From positions 124,001 to 188,000 of the forward strand of contig JALWVU010000055.1 in assembly GCA_027079305.1 (NCBI GenBank): 64,000 nt of DNA. The letters run 5' to 3'. The position numbers and the translations under genes were made by a program. Shown in pieces: positions 1 through 8,482 of this stretch. Position 1 is the first letter of the stretch. Each line of letters starts with the position of its first letter. The notes under the pieces are model-generated. The model had not been told where the DNA came from and did not search any database. It saw only the letters and a list, made by a program, of their open reading frames with translations. Source of the DNA: Aquificaceae bacterium. Lineage in GTDB: Bacteria; Aquificota; Aquificia; Aquificales; Aquificaceae.

Positions 1-849
1 TATCCTCTTTATCCTCTCGAGCCTCTTCAGAAGCGCCTCCTTCCTGCAGTCGTAGACGATAACTATGAACTCGTCCCCTCCGACCCTTCCCACCACGTCC
101 CCGCTCCTGAAGTTCTCCTGAAGAATGCGGGCGACCTCTCGCAGGACCATGTCTCCCTCACCGTGCCCGTAGAGGTCGTTTACCCTCTTGAAGTTGTCAA
201 GATCGAGATAGGCTATGCAGTATTCCCTGCTCCCGTCCCTTTCCACCATAGCTATAACCTTGACCAGCACATCGAAGACAAAGGCTCTGTTGTGAAGTCC
301 TGTAAGTGCATCCACAGTTGCCCGAACCTCGAGCTTCTTCATGAGGCTGTTCAGTATGAAGCTGTAGAAGGAGGATAGCATCAGAACCGCAAGGTAAGCT
401 CCCAAGGCCTGCCTGAGGCTGACCCAGCTATAGTAGAAGCTGATCACCCCCTTCTTCCCGAGCCAGAAGAAGAAAAGGAGAAGTAATACCAGTCCTCCGT
501 TCCAGGCCAGAGCCTCCTTTATGGGCCTCATGAAGAAGGCCAGAAGGGGAAAGGTGTATATCCAGTAGATCCCCGTTCCCTCCAGGCCTCCTGTGATGGC
601 GAGGAAGGAGAGAACCACAACCATGATAACCAGTATCACCTTTGAGGTGAGCGAGTAATCCTTAGTTCTGCGGTAATATAGAACGTTCACGAAAGCCACG
701 ACGCAGAGAAAGAGCTCAAAGAGTGCGGAGTAGTAGTTCCCGGCCCTCAGGTGCTGGAGGACTCCAAAGATCAAGGTTGAGCTTATTCCGACGAAGGAGA
801 AGGCGTAGATGAACCTGTCCCTGTAAAGGGGAATTTCGGGAAGAGTCAT
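1..849 (-). CDS. Membrane diguanylate cyclase (GGDEF), C-terminus cut by window edge
   Basis: The start is the ATG at 849 and the frame stays open to base 1, so about 283 residues are visible and the end is missing. The first ~175 residues form roughly five or six hydrophobic segments. They are followed by a GGDEF domain whose active-site GGDEF reads from about base 75 upward. An RSGD sequence lies five residues before it, which matches the RxxD inhibitory I-site that binds cyclic-di-GMP in this family. The family makes c-di-GMP from two GTP; with the I-site, product inhibition is likely. The N-terminal membrane part is probably a sensor, but its signal is not evident. No EAL domain is visible in the part present. 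Confidence 0.9.
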   Translation of the reverse strand, partial: MTLPEIPLYRDRFIYAFSFVGISSTLIFGVLQHLRAGNYYSALFELFLCVVAFVNVLYYRRTKDYSLTSKVILVIMVVVLSFLAITGGLEGTGIYWIYTFPLLAFFMRPIKEALAWNGGLVLLLLFFFWLGKKGVISFYYSWVSLRQALGAYLAVLMLSSFYSFILNSLMKKLEVRATVDALTGLHNRAFVFDVLVKVIAMVERDGSREYCIAYLDLDNFKRVNDLYGHGEGDMVLREVARILQENFRSGDVVGRVGGDEFIVIVYDCRKEALLKRLERIKRI

Positions 850-916
850 CTAAGGAGTATTTTGCCATAGGCTATACGCCAGTTGGCGGTTAACTTTCAC
901 TTCTCGTTTAGAAAGT

Positions 917-922
917 TATAAT
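917..922 (+). promoter_or_regulatory. -10 element TATAAT, 7 nt before the start codon
   Basis: TATAAT ends 7 nt before the ATG at 930 and no Shine-Dalgarno sequence is present, so transcription would begin at or next to the start codon. This is one of many such cases in the window. Confidence 0.5.
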
Positions 923-929
923 AAAAGCC

Positions 930-1256
930 ATGAAGATCTCCGAGCTTTCCGAGAAGCAGAAGGAGTTTCTCAAAAATGTCTTTGAGCTTGAGGAGCTCTC
1001 GGAAGAGAGCGAGCTTGAGGACTTTTTAAAAGAGAGAGGTTGTGAGCTATACGAGTGTATAGAGTGCGGTAAGCTCGTGTTTCACGATAATTACGAGTTC
1101 TGGAATCTGTCAGAGTGCTGTGATGACAACTCCAAGCTCACGGAGAGAGGACTCCTGTGTGAGGTCTGCTACTCCAAGAGCCCCGAGAACATGAAATACT
1201 GGATCGCCTTCAGGCCCAGCTGGTTCAATAACGTGGACTTCGATCCGGGAAGCTGA
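930..1256 (+). CDS. Hypothetical Cys-rich (possible zinc-binding) protein
   Basis: This is a 108-residue soluble protein that I do not recognise by family. The N-terminal half is acidic and helical. The middle carries CELYECIECGK, then SECC, then LLCEVCY, so two CxxC pairs and extra cysteines could hold a metal ion as in a zinc ribbon. It ends one base before the next ATG (TGATATG), so it is probably co-translated with the RNase H-like gene. The function is unknown. A regulatory or nucleic-acid-binding role would fit the Cys pairs but is only inference. Confidence 0.7.
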   Translation: MKISELSEKQKEFLKNVFELEELSEESELEDFLKERGCELYECIECGKLVFHDNYEFWNLSECCDDNSKLTERGLLCEVCYSKSPENMKYWIAFRPSWFNNVDFDPGS

Positions 1257-1257
1257 T

Positions 1258-1698
1258 ATGCCTCAGTTCGAAAGCATAGAGGAGGTGAGGGAGTTCATAA
1301 AAAACTCCTCCGAGGAGAGCGCCATATACGTGGGATGTGATTCAAGACAGATCAGAGACAACACTATCTTCGTCACGGTCGTGGTGGTGCATATAAACTC
1401 GAACCACGGCGCCAAGATCTTCTGGCAGGTGGACAAGGTAAGGAGGATAAACTCCATAAGGCAGAGGCTCCTGGAAGAGGTGAACAGGGCGGTCTACACA
1501 GCCCTCATGATAGCGGACGTGGTGGGAGAAAGGCCCTTCGAGGTCCATCTGGATATAAACCCTAATCCTGACCACAGGTCGAGCGTGATACTGAAGGAGG
1601 CGGTGGGATACGTTCTCGCCCAGGGACTCAAACCCGTTCTCAAACCGGACGCCATAGCGGCGACCGCGGTCGCTGACTTCTTCGCCGAAAAGTTTTGA
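1258..1698 (+). CDS. YkuK/DUF458-type RNase H-like protein
   Basis: The 146-residue protein matches the YkuK (DUF458) family, a predicted RNase H-fold nuclease. The acidic residues expected of the fold appear in IYVGCDS near residue 24-30, in HLDINPNPDH around residue 97-106, and in KPDAIAATAVAD near the C-terminus. Its start lies one base after the stop of the upstream Cys-rich gene, so the pair forms one transcription unit. The cellular substrate of the family is not established. The length is close to the usual size, so the gene looks intact. Confidence 0.8.
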   Translation: MPQFESIEEVREFIKNSSEESAIYVGCDSRQIRDNTIFVTVVVVHINSNHGAKIFWQVDKVRRINSIRQRLLEEVNRAVYTALMIADVVGERPFEVHLDINPNPDHRSSVILKEAVGYVLAQGLKPVLKPDAIAATAVADFFAEKF

Positions 1699-1724
1699 TC
1701 TAAGGCCGATAGAATATTTCCCCC

Positions 1725-2372
1725 ATGGGAAAGCTTACCCTCTTCTTAATACCGCTGGCCTTCCTGCTCTCCTGTGCTCCCGCCCCAAAGCAGGTGAAGA
1801 GCTTGAGCGCCCCCTGTCCGAAGACTACCTACATGGTTGTTCGATACTGTCCCACAAAGTTCGCCTACTCCGACAGGATACAGCACCTGAGCAGGATAAG
1901 GATCACGAGTCTTGAGACGGGAAAGAGCCTTACCATATCGGTTAGGCTCAACAGGAACGTGAAGGGACTCTGCATACCAAAGAAATACAGGCGCTTCATG
2001 AGCAGGAGAAGCTCTTTTAAAGCTAAGGTAGAAGTTCTGAGATGCGGGGAGAATGGTGTTAGGAAGTGCCCTCAGTTCATTAGAGGATACGCCTCCTGGT
2101 ATGGCCCCAAGTTCCACGGCAGGAAGACCGCTTCGGGAGCGAGGTTCAACATGCACGATTACATCGCCGCCCACAGGACTTTACCTTTGGGAACCATCCT
2201 TTTAGTGAAAAACCTCGAAAACGGCAGAACCGTAAAGGTTAAGGTGGTGGACAGGGGTCCATATGTGAGGGGCAGGCATCTTGATCTTTCCTATGCGGCG
2301 GCAAAAAGGTTAGGCATGCTCGGCAAGGGTGTAATACCCTTTGTCGCCAAGGTGATCAGGTGTGGAAGTTGA
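1725..2372 (+). CDS. rlpA: RlpA-like lipoprotein (septal lytic transglycosylase family)
   Basis: A lipoprotein signal with lipobox LLSC places the acylated Cys at residue 17. The C-terminal half (about residues 120-213) is a double-psi beta-barrel of the RlpA type: GYASWYGPKFHGRKTASG, then AHRTLPLGT, and the closing VVDRGPYVRGRHLDLSYAAA. The family cleaves naked glycan strands at the septum from the outer membrane side. No SPOR domain follows, so the protein is shorter than the enterobacterial form. A TAGAAT hexamer ends 9 nt before the ATG and there is no Shine-Dalgarno sequence. Confidence 0.88.
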   Translation: MGKLTLFLIPLAFLLSCAPAPKQVKSLSAPCPKTTYMVVRYCPTKFAYSDRIQHLSRIRITSLETGKSLTISVRLNRNVKGLCIPKKYRRFMSRRSSFKAKVEVLRCGENGVRKCPQFIRGYASWYGPKFHGRKTASGARFNMHDYIAAHRTLPLGTILLVKNLENGRTVKVKVVDRGPYVRGRHLDLSYAAAKRLGMLGKGVIPFVAKVIRCGS

Positions 2373-2374
2373 TA

Positions 2375-2380
2375 TATACT
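2375..2380 (+). promoter_or_regulatory. -10 element TATACT before purE
   Basis: TATACT ends 7 nt before the purE ATG at 2388 and begins 2 nt after the rlpA stop. No Shine-Dalgarno sequence is present, so purE may have its own leaderless transcript. Confidence 0.5.
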
Positions 2381-2387
2381 AAGTCCT

Positions 2388-2870
2388 ATGGAAAAACCAC
2401 TTGTGGGCATCATAATGGGAAGCATCTCCGACTGGGAGCATATGAAGGGGGCTTCTGAGATCCTGAAAGAGTTCGGCGTTCCCCACGAGAACAGGGTGGT
2501 CTCGGCTCACAGAACGCCCGAGCTAATGTTCGAATACGCCAAGAGTGCGGAGGAAAGAGGGATAGAAGTCATAATCGCTGGAGCAGGCGGAGCGGCTCAC
2601 CTTCCGGGAATGGTGGCTTCGCTCACAACGTTGCCAGTGATAGGCGTTCCGGTTCCCTCAAAACACCTCTCCGGAGTGGATTCCCTCTACTCTATAGTCC
2701 AGATGCCCGCGGGAGTCCCTGTGGCCACCGTGGCCATAGGGAACTCCACTAATGCCGGACTCTTAGCGGTGAGAATCCTTTCCATAAAGTATCCGGAACT
2801 TTCTCAAAAGCTCAAAGAATACCGGGAAAAGCTGAAAGAAAAGGTTTTGAACATGAGGATAGAAGGGTAA
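2388..2870 (+). CDS. purE: N5-carboxyaminoimidazole ribonucleotide mutase PurE
   Basis: At 160 residues this is the normal size of class I PurE. It carries the substrate-binding GSISDWEHM motif (residues ~11-19), the catalytic SAHRTPE (~40-46), and [15 protein letters not shown] (~65-79). The enzyme moves the carboxylate of N5-CAIR to C4 in purine synthesis. The usual partner purK is not in the window. It follows rlpA by only 15 bp. Confidence 0.95.
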   Translation: MEKPLVGIIMGSISDWEHMKGASEILKEFGVPHENRVVSAHRTPELMFEYAKSAEERGIEVIIAGAGGAAHLPGMVASLTTLPVIGVPVPSKHLSGVDSLYSIVQMPAGVPVATVAIGNSTNAGLLAVRILSIKYPELSQKLKEYREKLKEKVLNMRIEG

Positions 2871-2876
2871 AGTCAT

Positions 2877-2987
2877 ATGTTTGAAAAAGCTAAAGGTATA
2901 GCCAGGAAAGGAACTTACATGGTAGTAGAGGAAAATCACAAGGTAGATCCATGCACACAGAAGTCTTCTGAGATAATTAGAAGATGA
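2877..2987 (+). CDS. Small ORF (36 aa) overlapping the restriction-modification gene
   Basis: This frame begins at the ATG at 2877 and ends in an ATGA overlap with the restriction-modification gene at 2984. It encodes a basic 36-residue peptide that starts MFEKAKGIARKGTYM. It matches no family I recognise and is too short for a typical controller protein. It could be a leader peptide coupling translation of the large gene, or a decayed remnant at the edge of the island. Confidence 0.35.
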   Translation: MFEKAKGIARKGTYMVVEENHKVDPCTQKSSEIIRR

Positions 2988-5900
2988 GTTTTGAAAAATA
3001 CTTAAAGGAGCTTTATGAAACTTTCAACCAAAACCCGAGGGAAGAGAGCTTCTACCCCGCTCTCAAAAACCTGCTTGAGTCAAAGGGCGTAAGCGTCCTT
3101 ATCCTCCCATCCAAAACCTCCGCAGGTTTCCCCGACTTTAAGGTCTTCCAAAAAGATGGTTTTATCGTCGGCTACATTGAAGCCAAGAAACCGGACCAAA
3201 ACCTTGATGCGCTCTTGGAAACGGACCAGATCAAAAGATACAAAAAGCACTTCAGAAACTTCCTCCTTACCAACTTCATTGAGTTCATTCACTTCCTCGG
3301 CGGAAAGGAGGTGAAAAGGGCTAAGCTTATAGACCTTGATGACCTCAAAAGGGAAAACCTCTCAAAAGCCAACGAAAAAGACCTTGAAGAGCTTTTAAAG
3401 GACTTCCTCAGCTACCAAGAAAAGCCCATAAAAACACCCGACCAGCTTGCCAAAGCCCTATCTTGGAGAGTAGCCCTCCTCAAAGAGGAGATACTATCCG
3501 AACTAAAAAGTAACCCCTCCCTCAAAAACCTCTACAGCCTGATCAAGGAATACATCATCCACAACATAAGTGAGGAAGAGTTTGCGGACACCGTAGCCCA
3601 GTCCCTCGCTTACGCCCTATTGATCCTCAGAGTAAAGAGGGAGTTCATAAAAAAAGAAGAGGTCATCTTTCAAATCCCCCAAAGCCTGAGCATCATAAGG
3701 GACATATTCGTAGAAATCCTCAAGATAGAAGGGAAGGAAATAGAGTGGATAATCTCCGAGATAGAAAACACACTAAACCTCTTTGAACCCACCGCCCAAG
3801 AGCTTACCCCCGAAGAGCTTACCATCCACTTTTACGAGCCGTTTCTCAAGGAATACAACCCCAAGCTCAGGGAGGTAAGAGGCGTTTACTACACCCCCAA
3901 GGAGGTTGTAAGGTTCATCGTAAAGAGTGTGGAAGAGGTTCTGAAAGATCACTTTTCCTTCAACGGATACATGGAAGAGGGGCTAAAGCTCTTAGACCCT
4001 GCGGGAGGGACTTTAACCTTTATCTTGGAGGTTCTTGACAGGCTCAAAGAGAGAGTAAAAGAGACCCTCGGTGAAGGGACTATCAGGGAATACTTTGAAA
4101 GAGCTGTTCTTGAGAACTTCTTTGCCTTTGAGTTACTTCCTGCCCCCTACGTGATAGGACACCTTAAGGTGGGAAAGTTTCTGAGCGACATCGGGATAGA
4201 AGACAAAAAGTTCAAATTCTACCTGACCAACACCTTGGAGTTTAAGCACGAAGGTATACCGTATCTTTTCTCTCAGGAGTGGGCAAAGGAGATAAGGGAA
4301 GCGGACGAGATAAAGACAAAGGAGAGGATACTTGTGGTGATAGGCAACCCGCCCTACAGCGGTATTTCCGCCAACAACCGCAGGGAGATAAACGAGTTTC
4401 TGAAAAAGGACGTGGACGGATGCCAGAGCTACTACAAGGTGGACGGGAAGGATTTAAAGAGCTTTTTAGAGGAGCTTTCAAGGACTCAGAAGGTAAAGGT
4501 ATGGCTTCAAGACGACTACGTAAAGTTCATACGCTTCGCCCAGTGGAAGATCCAAAGAAGCGGTAGGGGAGTTGTGGGCTACATCACCAACCACGCCTAC
4601 ATAGACAACCCCACCTTTGCGGGAATGAGGCAGTCACTTTTAAAGACCTTTGACAGGATATATATCCTTGACCTGCACGGGAACAAGAGAAAAAGGGAAC
4701 CCGATGAGAACGTTTTTGACATCCAGCAGGGCGTAGCGATAGGGATTTTCATCAAAGACGGTTCAAAGGAAGGTGAGCACGGAGAGGTCTTTTACTACTC
4801 AACTCTTGAGGATGAGAAGCTACTTAGCAGGGAGGAAAAGCTGAGCTTTTTAGAAGAGAAAACGCTAAAGGACATAAACTGGCACAGAGTTGAGCCTAAG
4901 AGCCCCTTTTACTTTTTCAAACCCGTGGGGGTGGATGAGGAATACGAAAAGTCTCCGAGCGTGGCGGAGATCTTCAAGGAGTTTGTAAGCGGGATAGTAA
5001 CCGCAAGGGACAATCTGGTGATAGGCTTTACCCCAGAGGAGGTGGAAGAGAAGATCAGGATGTTTTTGGACGAAAGCGTAAGTGATGAGGAGATAAGGAG
5101 AAAGTTCAAAGTAGGAGACAACTATGCTTGGAGACTCTCAGAGGCAAGGAAAAAGTTAAGGAAGGAACTGGAAGGTAAAAACCTTTCAGACTTCATAAAA
5201 CCCATCCTATACAGACCCTATGATGTCAGGTATATCTTCTACCACCCTACGGTGGTTTTCAGAGTAAGGGATCTAATGACCCACATGCTCAAAGGCGAGA
5301 ACTTGGGGCTTGTGATGCCAAAACAGTCTAAGGATGATTGGGGCGTGTTTATAACAAGCCACATAATAGGACATAAGGCAGTGGCAAGGTTTGATATTAA
5401 CTACCTCTTCCCCCTCTATCTTTACAAAAACTCAGAAAAAGTCCCCAACTTCACGGAGGAATTCAAAAAGTTCATCAAAGAACTCTACAAGGAAGAACTC
5501 CCGCCCGAAGAGGTTCTATACTACATCTACGCGGTTCTCCACTCCCCCACCTACAGGGAAAAGTATAAAGAACAGCTCAAATATAACTTTCCCCGCATTC
5601 CCTTTGTTCCCGATTACGAAAAATTCAAGGAGGTTGCCCGCCTCGGCGAAAAGCTGGTAAAGCTCCACCTCTTGGAAGACGAAAGCCTAAAAACCCCCAG
5701 CGCCAAGTTCCACGGAAAGGGCAACAACGTGGTAGAAAAGGTAACCTACAAAGACGGGAAAGTTTTTATAAACAAAGAGCAGTATTTTGAACCCGTTTCC
5801 GAAGAAGTTTGGAACTTCAAGGTGGGCGGTTACCAAGTCCTCGAAAAGTGGCTCTCCGACCGTAGAGGTAGAAAACTCACCCTTGAGAATATAAAAACCT

Positions 5901-5989
5901 ACCTCAAGATAATCAAGGCGATCGAAGAGACGGTGCAAGTATCCGAAAGGATAGCGGTTCACCAGATCACAAAAGCCCGTATTGTTTAA
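2984..5989 (+). CDS. Type ISP/IIG restriction-modification enzyme (nuclease-methyltransferase fusion, no helicase)
   Basis: A single 1001-residue polypeptide combines several parts. An N-terminal PD-(D/E)xK nuclease shows P50-D51 and E66-A-K68. A helical linker follows. A gamma-class N6-adenine methyltransferase carries motif I LDPAGGT near 337-343 and motif IV NPPY at 455-458. A C-terminal specificity region contains the YIYAVLHSPTYREKY and FPRIPF signatures of type ISP enzymes. Classical type ISP proteins (about 1500 residues) have an SF2 helicase between nuclease and methyltransferase, and none is present here. It probably both methylates and cuts one asymmetric site, so no separate methyltransferase gene is needed. 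GATAAT lies 6 nt before the start. Confidence 0.9.
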   Translation: MSFEKYLKELYETFNQNPREESFYPALKNLLESKGVSVLILPSKTSAGFPDFKVFQKDGFIVGYIEAKKPDQNLDALLETDQIKRYKKHFRNFLLTNFIEFIHFLGGKEVKRAKLIDLDDLKRENLSKANEKDLEELLKDFLSYQEKPIKTPDQLAKALSWRVALLKEEILSELKSNPSLKNLYSLIKEYIIHNISEEEFADTVAQSLAYALLILRVKREFIKKEEVIFQIPQSLSIIRDIFVEILKIEGKEIEWIISEIENTLNLFEPTAQELTPEELTIHFYEPFLKEYNPKLREVRGVYYTPKEVVRFIVKSVEEVLKDHFSFNGYMEEGLKLLDPAGGTLTFILEVLDRLKERVKETLGEGTIREYFERAVLENFFAFELLPAPYVIGHLKVGKFLSDIGIEDKKFKFYLTNTLEFKHEGIPYLFSQEWAKEIREADEIKTKERILVVIGNPPYSGISANNRREINEFLKKDVDGCQSYYKVDGKDLKSFLEELSRTQKVKVWLQDDYVKFIRFAQWKIQRSGRGVVGYITNHAYIDNPTFAGMRQSLLKTFDRIYILDLHGNKRKREPDENVFDIQQGVAIGIFIKDGSKEGEHGEVFYYSTLEDEKLLSREEKLSFLEEKTLKDINWHRVEPKSPFYFFKPVGVDEEYEKSPSVAEIFKEFVSGIVTARDNLVIGFTPEEVEEKIRMFLDESVSDEEIRRKFKVGDNYAWRLSEARKKLRKELEGKNLSDFIKPILYRPYDVRYIFYHPTVVFRVRDLMTHMLKGENLGLVMPKQSKDDWGVFITSHIIGHKAVARFDINYLFPLYLYKNSEKVPNFTEEFKKFIKELYKEELPPEEVLYYIYAVLHSPTYREKYKEQLKYNFPRIPFVPDYEKFKEVARLGEKLVKLHLLEDESLKTPSAKFHGKGNNVVEKVTYKDGKVFINKEQYFEPVSEEVWNFKVGGYQVLEKWLSDRRGRKLTLENIKTYLKIIKAIEETVQVSERIAVHQITKARIV

Positions 5990-6478
5990 GTATCTTGGCA
6001 AGCTCCTTATCGGTATTTGCCCTCTCCCTGAGGGCGTTAAGAATCTGTCTGAACTTTTCGGGCTTTATCTCCCTTTCCATATCTTCAAATGTCTCCTCCT
6101 TAGCTTTCCTGATAATCGTTTTCCTGTCCCACCAGGCGAAACCTATAACCGCTACAACCAGGGCTACCTGCCCCGCGAACACACCCACCATTATGTTCAC
6201 AAGCCTGTCAAGTTCTCTATTGATCTGCTCAGATCTCTTGTCTATCTGGTCAAACCTTTTGTCTATCTGCCTGAATCTTTCGTTCATATCCTCTCTTAGT
6301 TCTTCAAACCTTTTATCTAATTGCTTAAATCTCTTGTCTACCTGTTCCATAAAAGTTCCGAACGTAGCCTTTATCTCCGCTATGTCTTTGAGCAGTTGCC
6401 TCTCCTCGGAAGGAGTGAGGGAAATCCCAAGCTCGTTGTGATAATCAGGGAAGCGATAATGAACCTAACCATCAACAT
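5967..6478 (-). pseudogene. Frameshifted secreted coiled-coil membrane protein
   Basis: An intact 127-residue frame runs from the ATG at 6350 to 5967. It has repeated QxDKRFxxL coiled-coil heptads, a membrane segment (LVNIMVGVFAGQVALVVAVIG) and a charged helical tail. Upstream of 6350 the same frame still reads like protein (ISLTPSEERQLLKDIAEIK) but has no start codon before a stop. A second frame from 6478 gives a clean signal peptide, MLMVRFIIASLIITTSLGFP. Joining the two needs a one-base shift near 6430-6440. Aquificales commonly carry proteins of the form signal peptide, 'LTPEE' segment, coiled coil, membrane helix. The 3' end overlaps the restriction-modification gene by 23 bp. Confidence 0.65.
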
Positions 6479-6528
6479 TTAAATATAACCCAAGCTTAAC
6501 AACTCGTATTAGAATAGTGAGGTAAAAG

Positions 6529-7881
6529 ATGAAGCACAAAGGAAGACCGACGGAGATCTTAGAAGTAGAGAACTTCCTTTCCATCAAAAAAGCCAAAATA
6601 GAGATCAAACCCATGACTATTCTGATAGGGGACAATGCGGTTGGAAAGAGCGTTATATCAAAGCTGGTTTATATGATGAGGGATGTTTTCTTTAAGGAGA
6701 GTTTGAGAGAAAGTATAAGAGATGCTATTTCCGAGGCCATCCTTATTAGGGATAGCGATGATATAGATAAAACATCTTTAAAATTAAATTGGCGTTTTTC
6801 CTTTGAAAATTACCTTAATGATGTTTTCCCTGCTCAGTATTATGGTGACGATAATTTTAAAATAGCTTATAAAATAGACAATTGGATTGTTGTAAGTATC
6901 ACAAAAACAAAAGGGAAAAGAGTAAGAATAAATTTTGGTAGAAGATTCTTTGAATGGGCATACGATACTATTTCAGAGCTTGTTCGTCAAGAATTGGAAT
7001 CCGTTCGCTTAGAAATAGAAGAAGATGATTATAAGGAAATATACAGGCGTGTTCCTTTGATTGCTTTTCGTGTCGAGGACAGGTTAAATGCAAAAATCTT
7101 TGGCATATCTGAATATGTGAGAAACTTATTTGTCCCACATGCAAGAACTATGTATCTGTATATAGACCTACTTGATATTGAAAAGAGATACGAACGCTTT
7201 GATGAACTGATGAAGTCCTTCCTAAGTATTACAGATGGTATAGCTACCTATATCAGAAGAAGAATGTCTCTTGTAGAGGATAACACTTTGAGAGATTACC
7301 TAAAATACGAAAGCAAAGTTATAAAAGGCAAACTGAGGATAGAGGATGACAATGTATACATTGTTATAGGAAATCAAGAATTTGACATTTACCATATATC
7401 CTCTGGTCAGCAAGAGCTTTTACCCCTGATACTGCTACTCAGGTATGGGCTTATACTAAGAAGATCTGGAGGTGTTCTCCGTTTATGCGTTGAAGAACCA
7501 GAAACACACCTATTCCCAACCACACAAAGGGATTTAGCCTATTTATTCGGCTTCATGCACAACCTGAATACTGAGTTTCTCATAACTACACACAGCCCGT
7601 ATATCCTGACCGCCCTCAATAACCTACTGCTCGCTAAGAGCCTGTATAAAGAGACCAAGAATAAGGAGATAAAAGAGAAGTATGAAAAGATATGGATAGA
7701 TAGCAGGGATATAGCGGTATATGAAGTTAAAGACGGTTACGTCAAAAACATAATTGATGAAGAAGGATTGATAGAAGCAAGGGCTATTGATGAAGTCTCG
7801 GATGAAATAGTAATGGAAACCGATGAAATGCTGGAGATAGCCTATGGGAAAGAGGAGAAAAAAGAGAATAGTTCTGAGTGA
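6529..7881 (+). CDS. SMC/OLD-like AAA ATPase, candidate defence ATPase
   Basis: The 450-residue protein has the split ABC-type ATPase layout of RecF/OLD/AAA_15-21 proteins. Walker A GDNAVGKS is at 34-41, a signature SSGQQ at 291-295, Walker B with the catalytic glutamates LCVEEPETH near 318-327, and the H-loop ITTHSPY at 352-358. The middle (60-270) is a long helical insertion of unknown type. GAGG lies about 8 nt before the ATG. The gene overlaps the small nuclease-like gene by 38 bp, so the two products are probably made and used together. The DNA is clearly more AT-rich than the flanks. Comparable ATPase-nuclease pairs (Septu, PARIS, Gabija) act against phage, but the partner here fits none of them. 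Confidence 0.85.
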   Translation: MKHKGRPTEILEVENFLSIKKAKIEIKPMTILIGDNAVGKSVISKLVYMMRDVFFKESLRESIRDAISEAILIRDSDDIDKTSLKLNWRFSFENYLNDVFPAQYYGDDNFKIAYKIDNWIVVSITKTKGKRVRINFGRRFFEWAYDTISELVRQELESVRLEIEEDDYKEIYRRVPLIAFRVEDRLNAKIFGISEYVRNLFVPHARTMYLYIDLLDIEKRYERFDELMKSFLSITDGIATYIRRRMSLVEDNTLRDYLKYESKVIKGKLRIEDDNVYIVIGNQEFDIYHISSGQQELLPLILLLRYGLILRRSGGVLRLCVEEPETHLFPTTQRDLAYLFGFMHNLNTEFLITTHSPYILTALNNLLLAKSLYKETKNKEIKEKYEKIWIDSRDIAVYEVKDGYVKNIIDEEGLIEARAIDEVSDEIVMETDEMLEIAYGKEEKKENSSE

Positions 7882-8269
7882 GAATAAAAGTGAGTTGATA
7901 ATTGAGTATGATTCGGATGTTGAGCTTGTCTACTTTAAACCAGAGGATAAATACCCATTTTTAAAAAAGCAGGAAAAATGTGATTATGTAGTGGAGCTCA
8001 ATAGCAAGGTGCTGTTTGTGGAGCTAAAAGGTGCAAAATTTGAGAAGGGGATAACACAGCTTGAAAATACAGTTAAACAATTGCAAAGCAACTACATTGA
8101 TCATAGAAAATGTTGTTTTTATATAGGCAGGCACATACCTTCTGCAAAAATCCTAAAACAAAAATATAAGAAAAACTTTAAAAGTCAAGGTATTGAGCTG
8201 ATAACCAAAACAAAAACCTGTATGATTAAAACATCATCAATTTTAAAATGTAAATGTGGGTGTGTATAG
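7844..8269 (+). CDS. Small PD-(D/E)xK nuclease-like partner of the ATPase
   Basis: This is a 141-residue basic protein. D47 followed by E60-L-K62 inside beta-strand-like sequence (CDYVVEL, then VLFVELKG) fits the PD-(D/E)xK nuclease core, and ITQLENTVKQL supplies the following helix with a Gln. The C-terminus ends KCKCGCV. The ATG at 7844 lies inside the end of the ATPase gene, giving a 38-bp overlap in another frame. Its stop directly abuts the convergent atpZ stop. Codon use is AT-rich like the ATPase. No HNH or TOPRIM motif is present, so it is neither PtuB nor AriB-like. Nuclease activity is inferred from motif only. Confidence 0.7.
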   Translation: MGKRRKKRIVLSENKSELIIEYDSDVELVYFKPEDKYPFLKKQEKCDYVVELNSKVLFVELKGAKFEKGITQLENTVKQLQSNYIDHRKCCFYIGRHIPSAKILKQKYKKNFKSQGIELITKTKTCMIKTSSILKCKCGCV

Positions 8270-8482
8270 CTACTCTTCGAGCCTCTTCATGTCCCTGTAG
8301 GCGTTCCTGAAGCCAGAGATTATTCCTATGAAGAAAAAGATCAGCAATCCCCAGGGGGAGGTCTTGTATCCGAACCAGTTTTCAGAGACCCAATCCACAA
8401 AATAGCCCACAAGAAGGCCTGCTATTATGCCTCCTAAGATGTTCAGGCCGACGGTCATTGCGGAAATGTCCTTGGGCCTCAT
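8270..8482 (-). CDS. AtpZ/AtpI-family small membrane protein
   Basis: The 70-residue protein has two membrane helices. The glycine-rich first one (GLNILGGIIAGLLVGYFVDW) and the FFFIGIISGFRNAYRDM segment are typical of the AtpZ/AtpI family linked to F1Fo ATP synthase assembly or ion supply. It overlaps the stop of the upstream exchanger gene by 4 bp, so the two are co-translated. No ATP synthase gene is in the window. Confidence 0.8.
   Translation of the reverse strand: MRPKDISAMTVGLNILGGIIAGLLVGYFVDWVSENWFGYKTSPWGLLIFFFIGIISGFRNAYRDMKRLEE

Noticed and set aside
891-905. TTTCAC near 895 as a third pilus-type box
   Set aside because: The second half-site at 11-bp spacing is missing (CTCGTTT).
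6425-6445. Programmed -1 frameshift in the coiled-coil gene
   Set aside because: The TTTCCC run is not in the phase required for a slippery heptamer in the signal-peptide frame; an indel is simpler.
6529-8269. Septu (PtuAB) or PARIS assignment for the ATPase pair
   Set aside because: The partner lacks the HNH motif of PtuB and the TOPRIM/DUF4435 size and motifs of AriB; only the ATPase side is similar.
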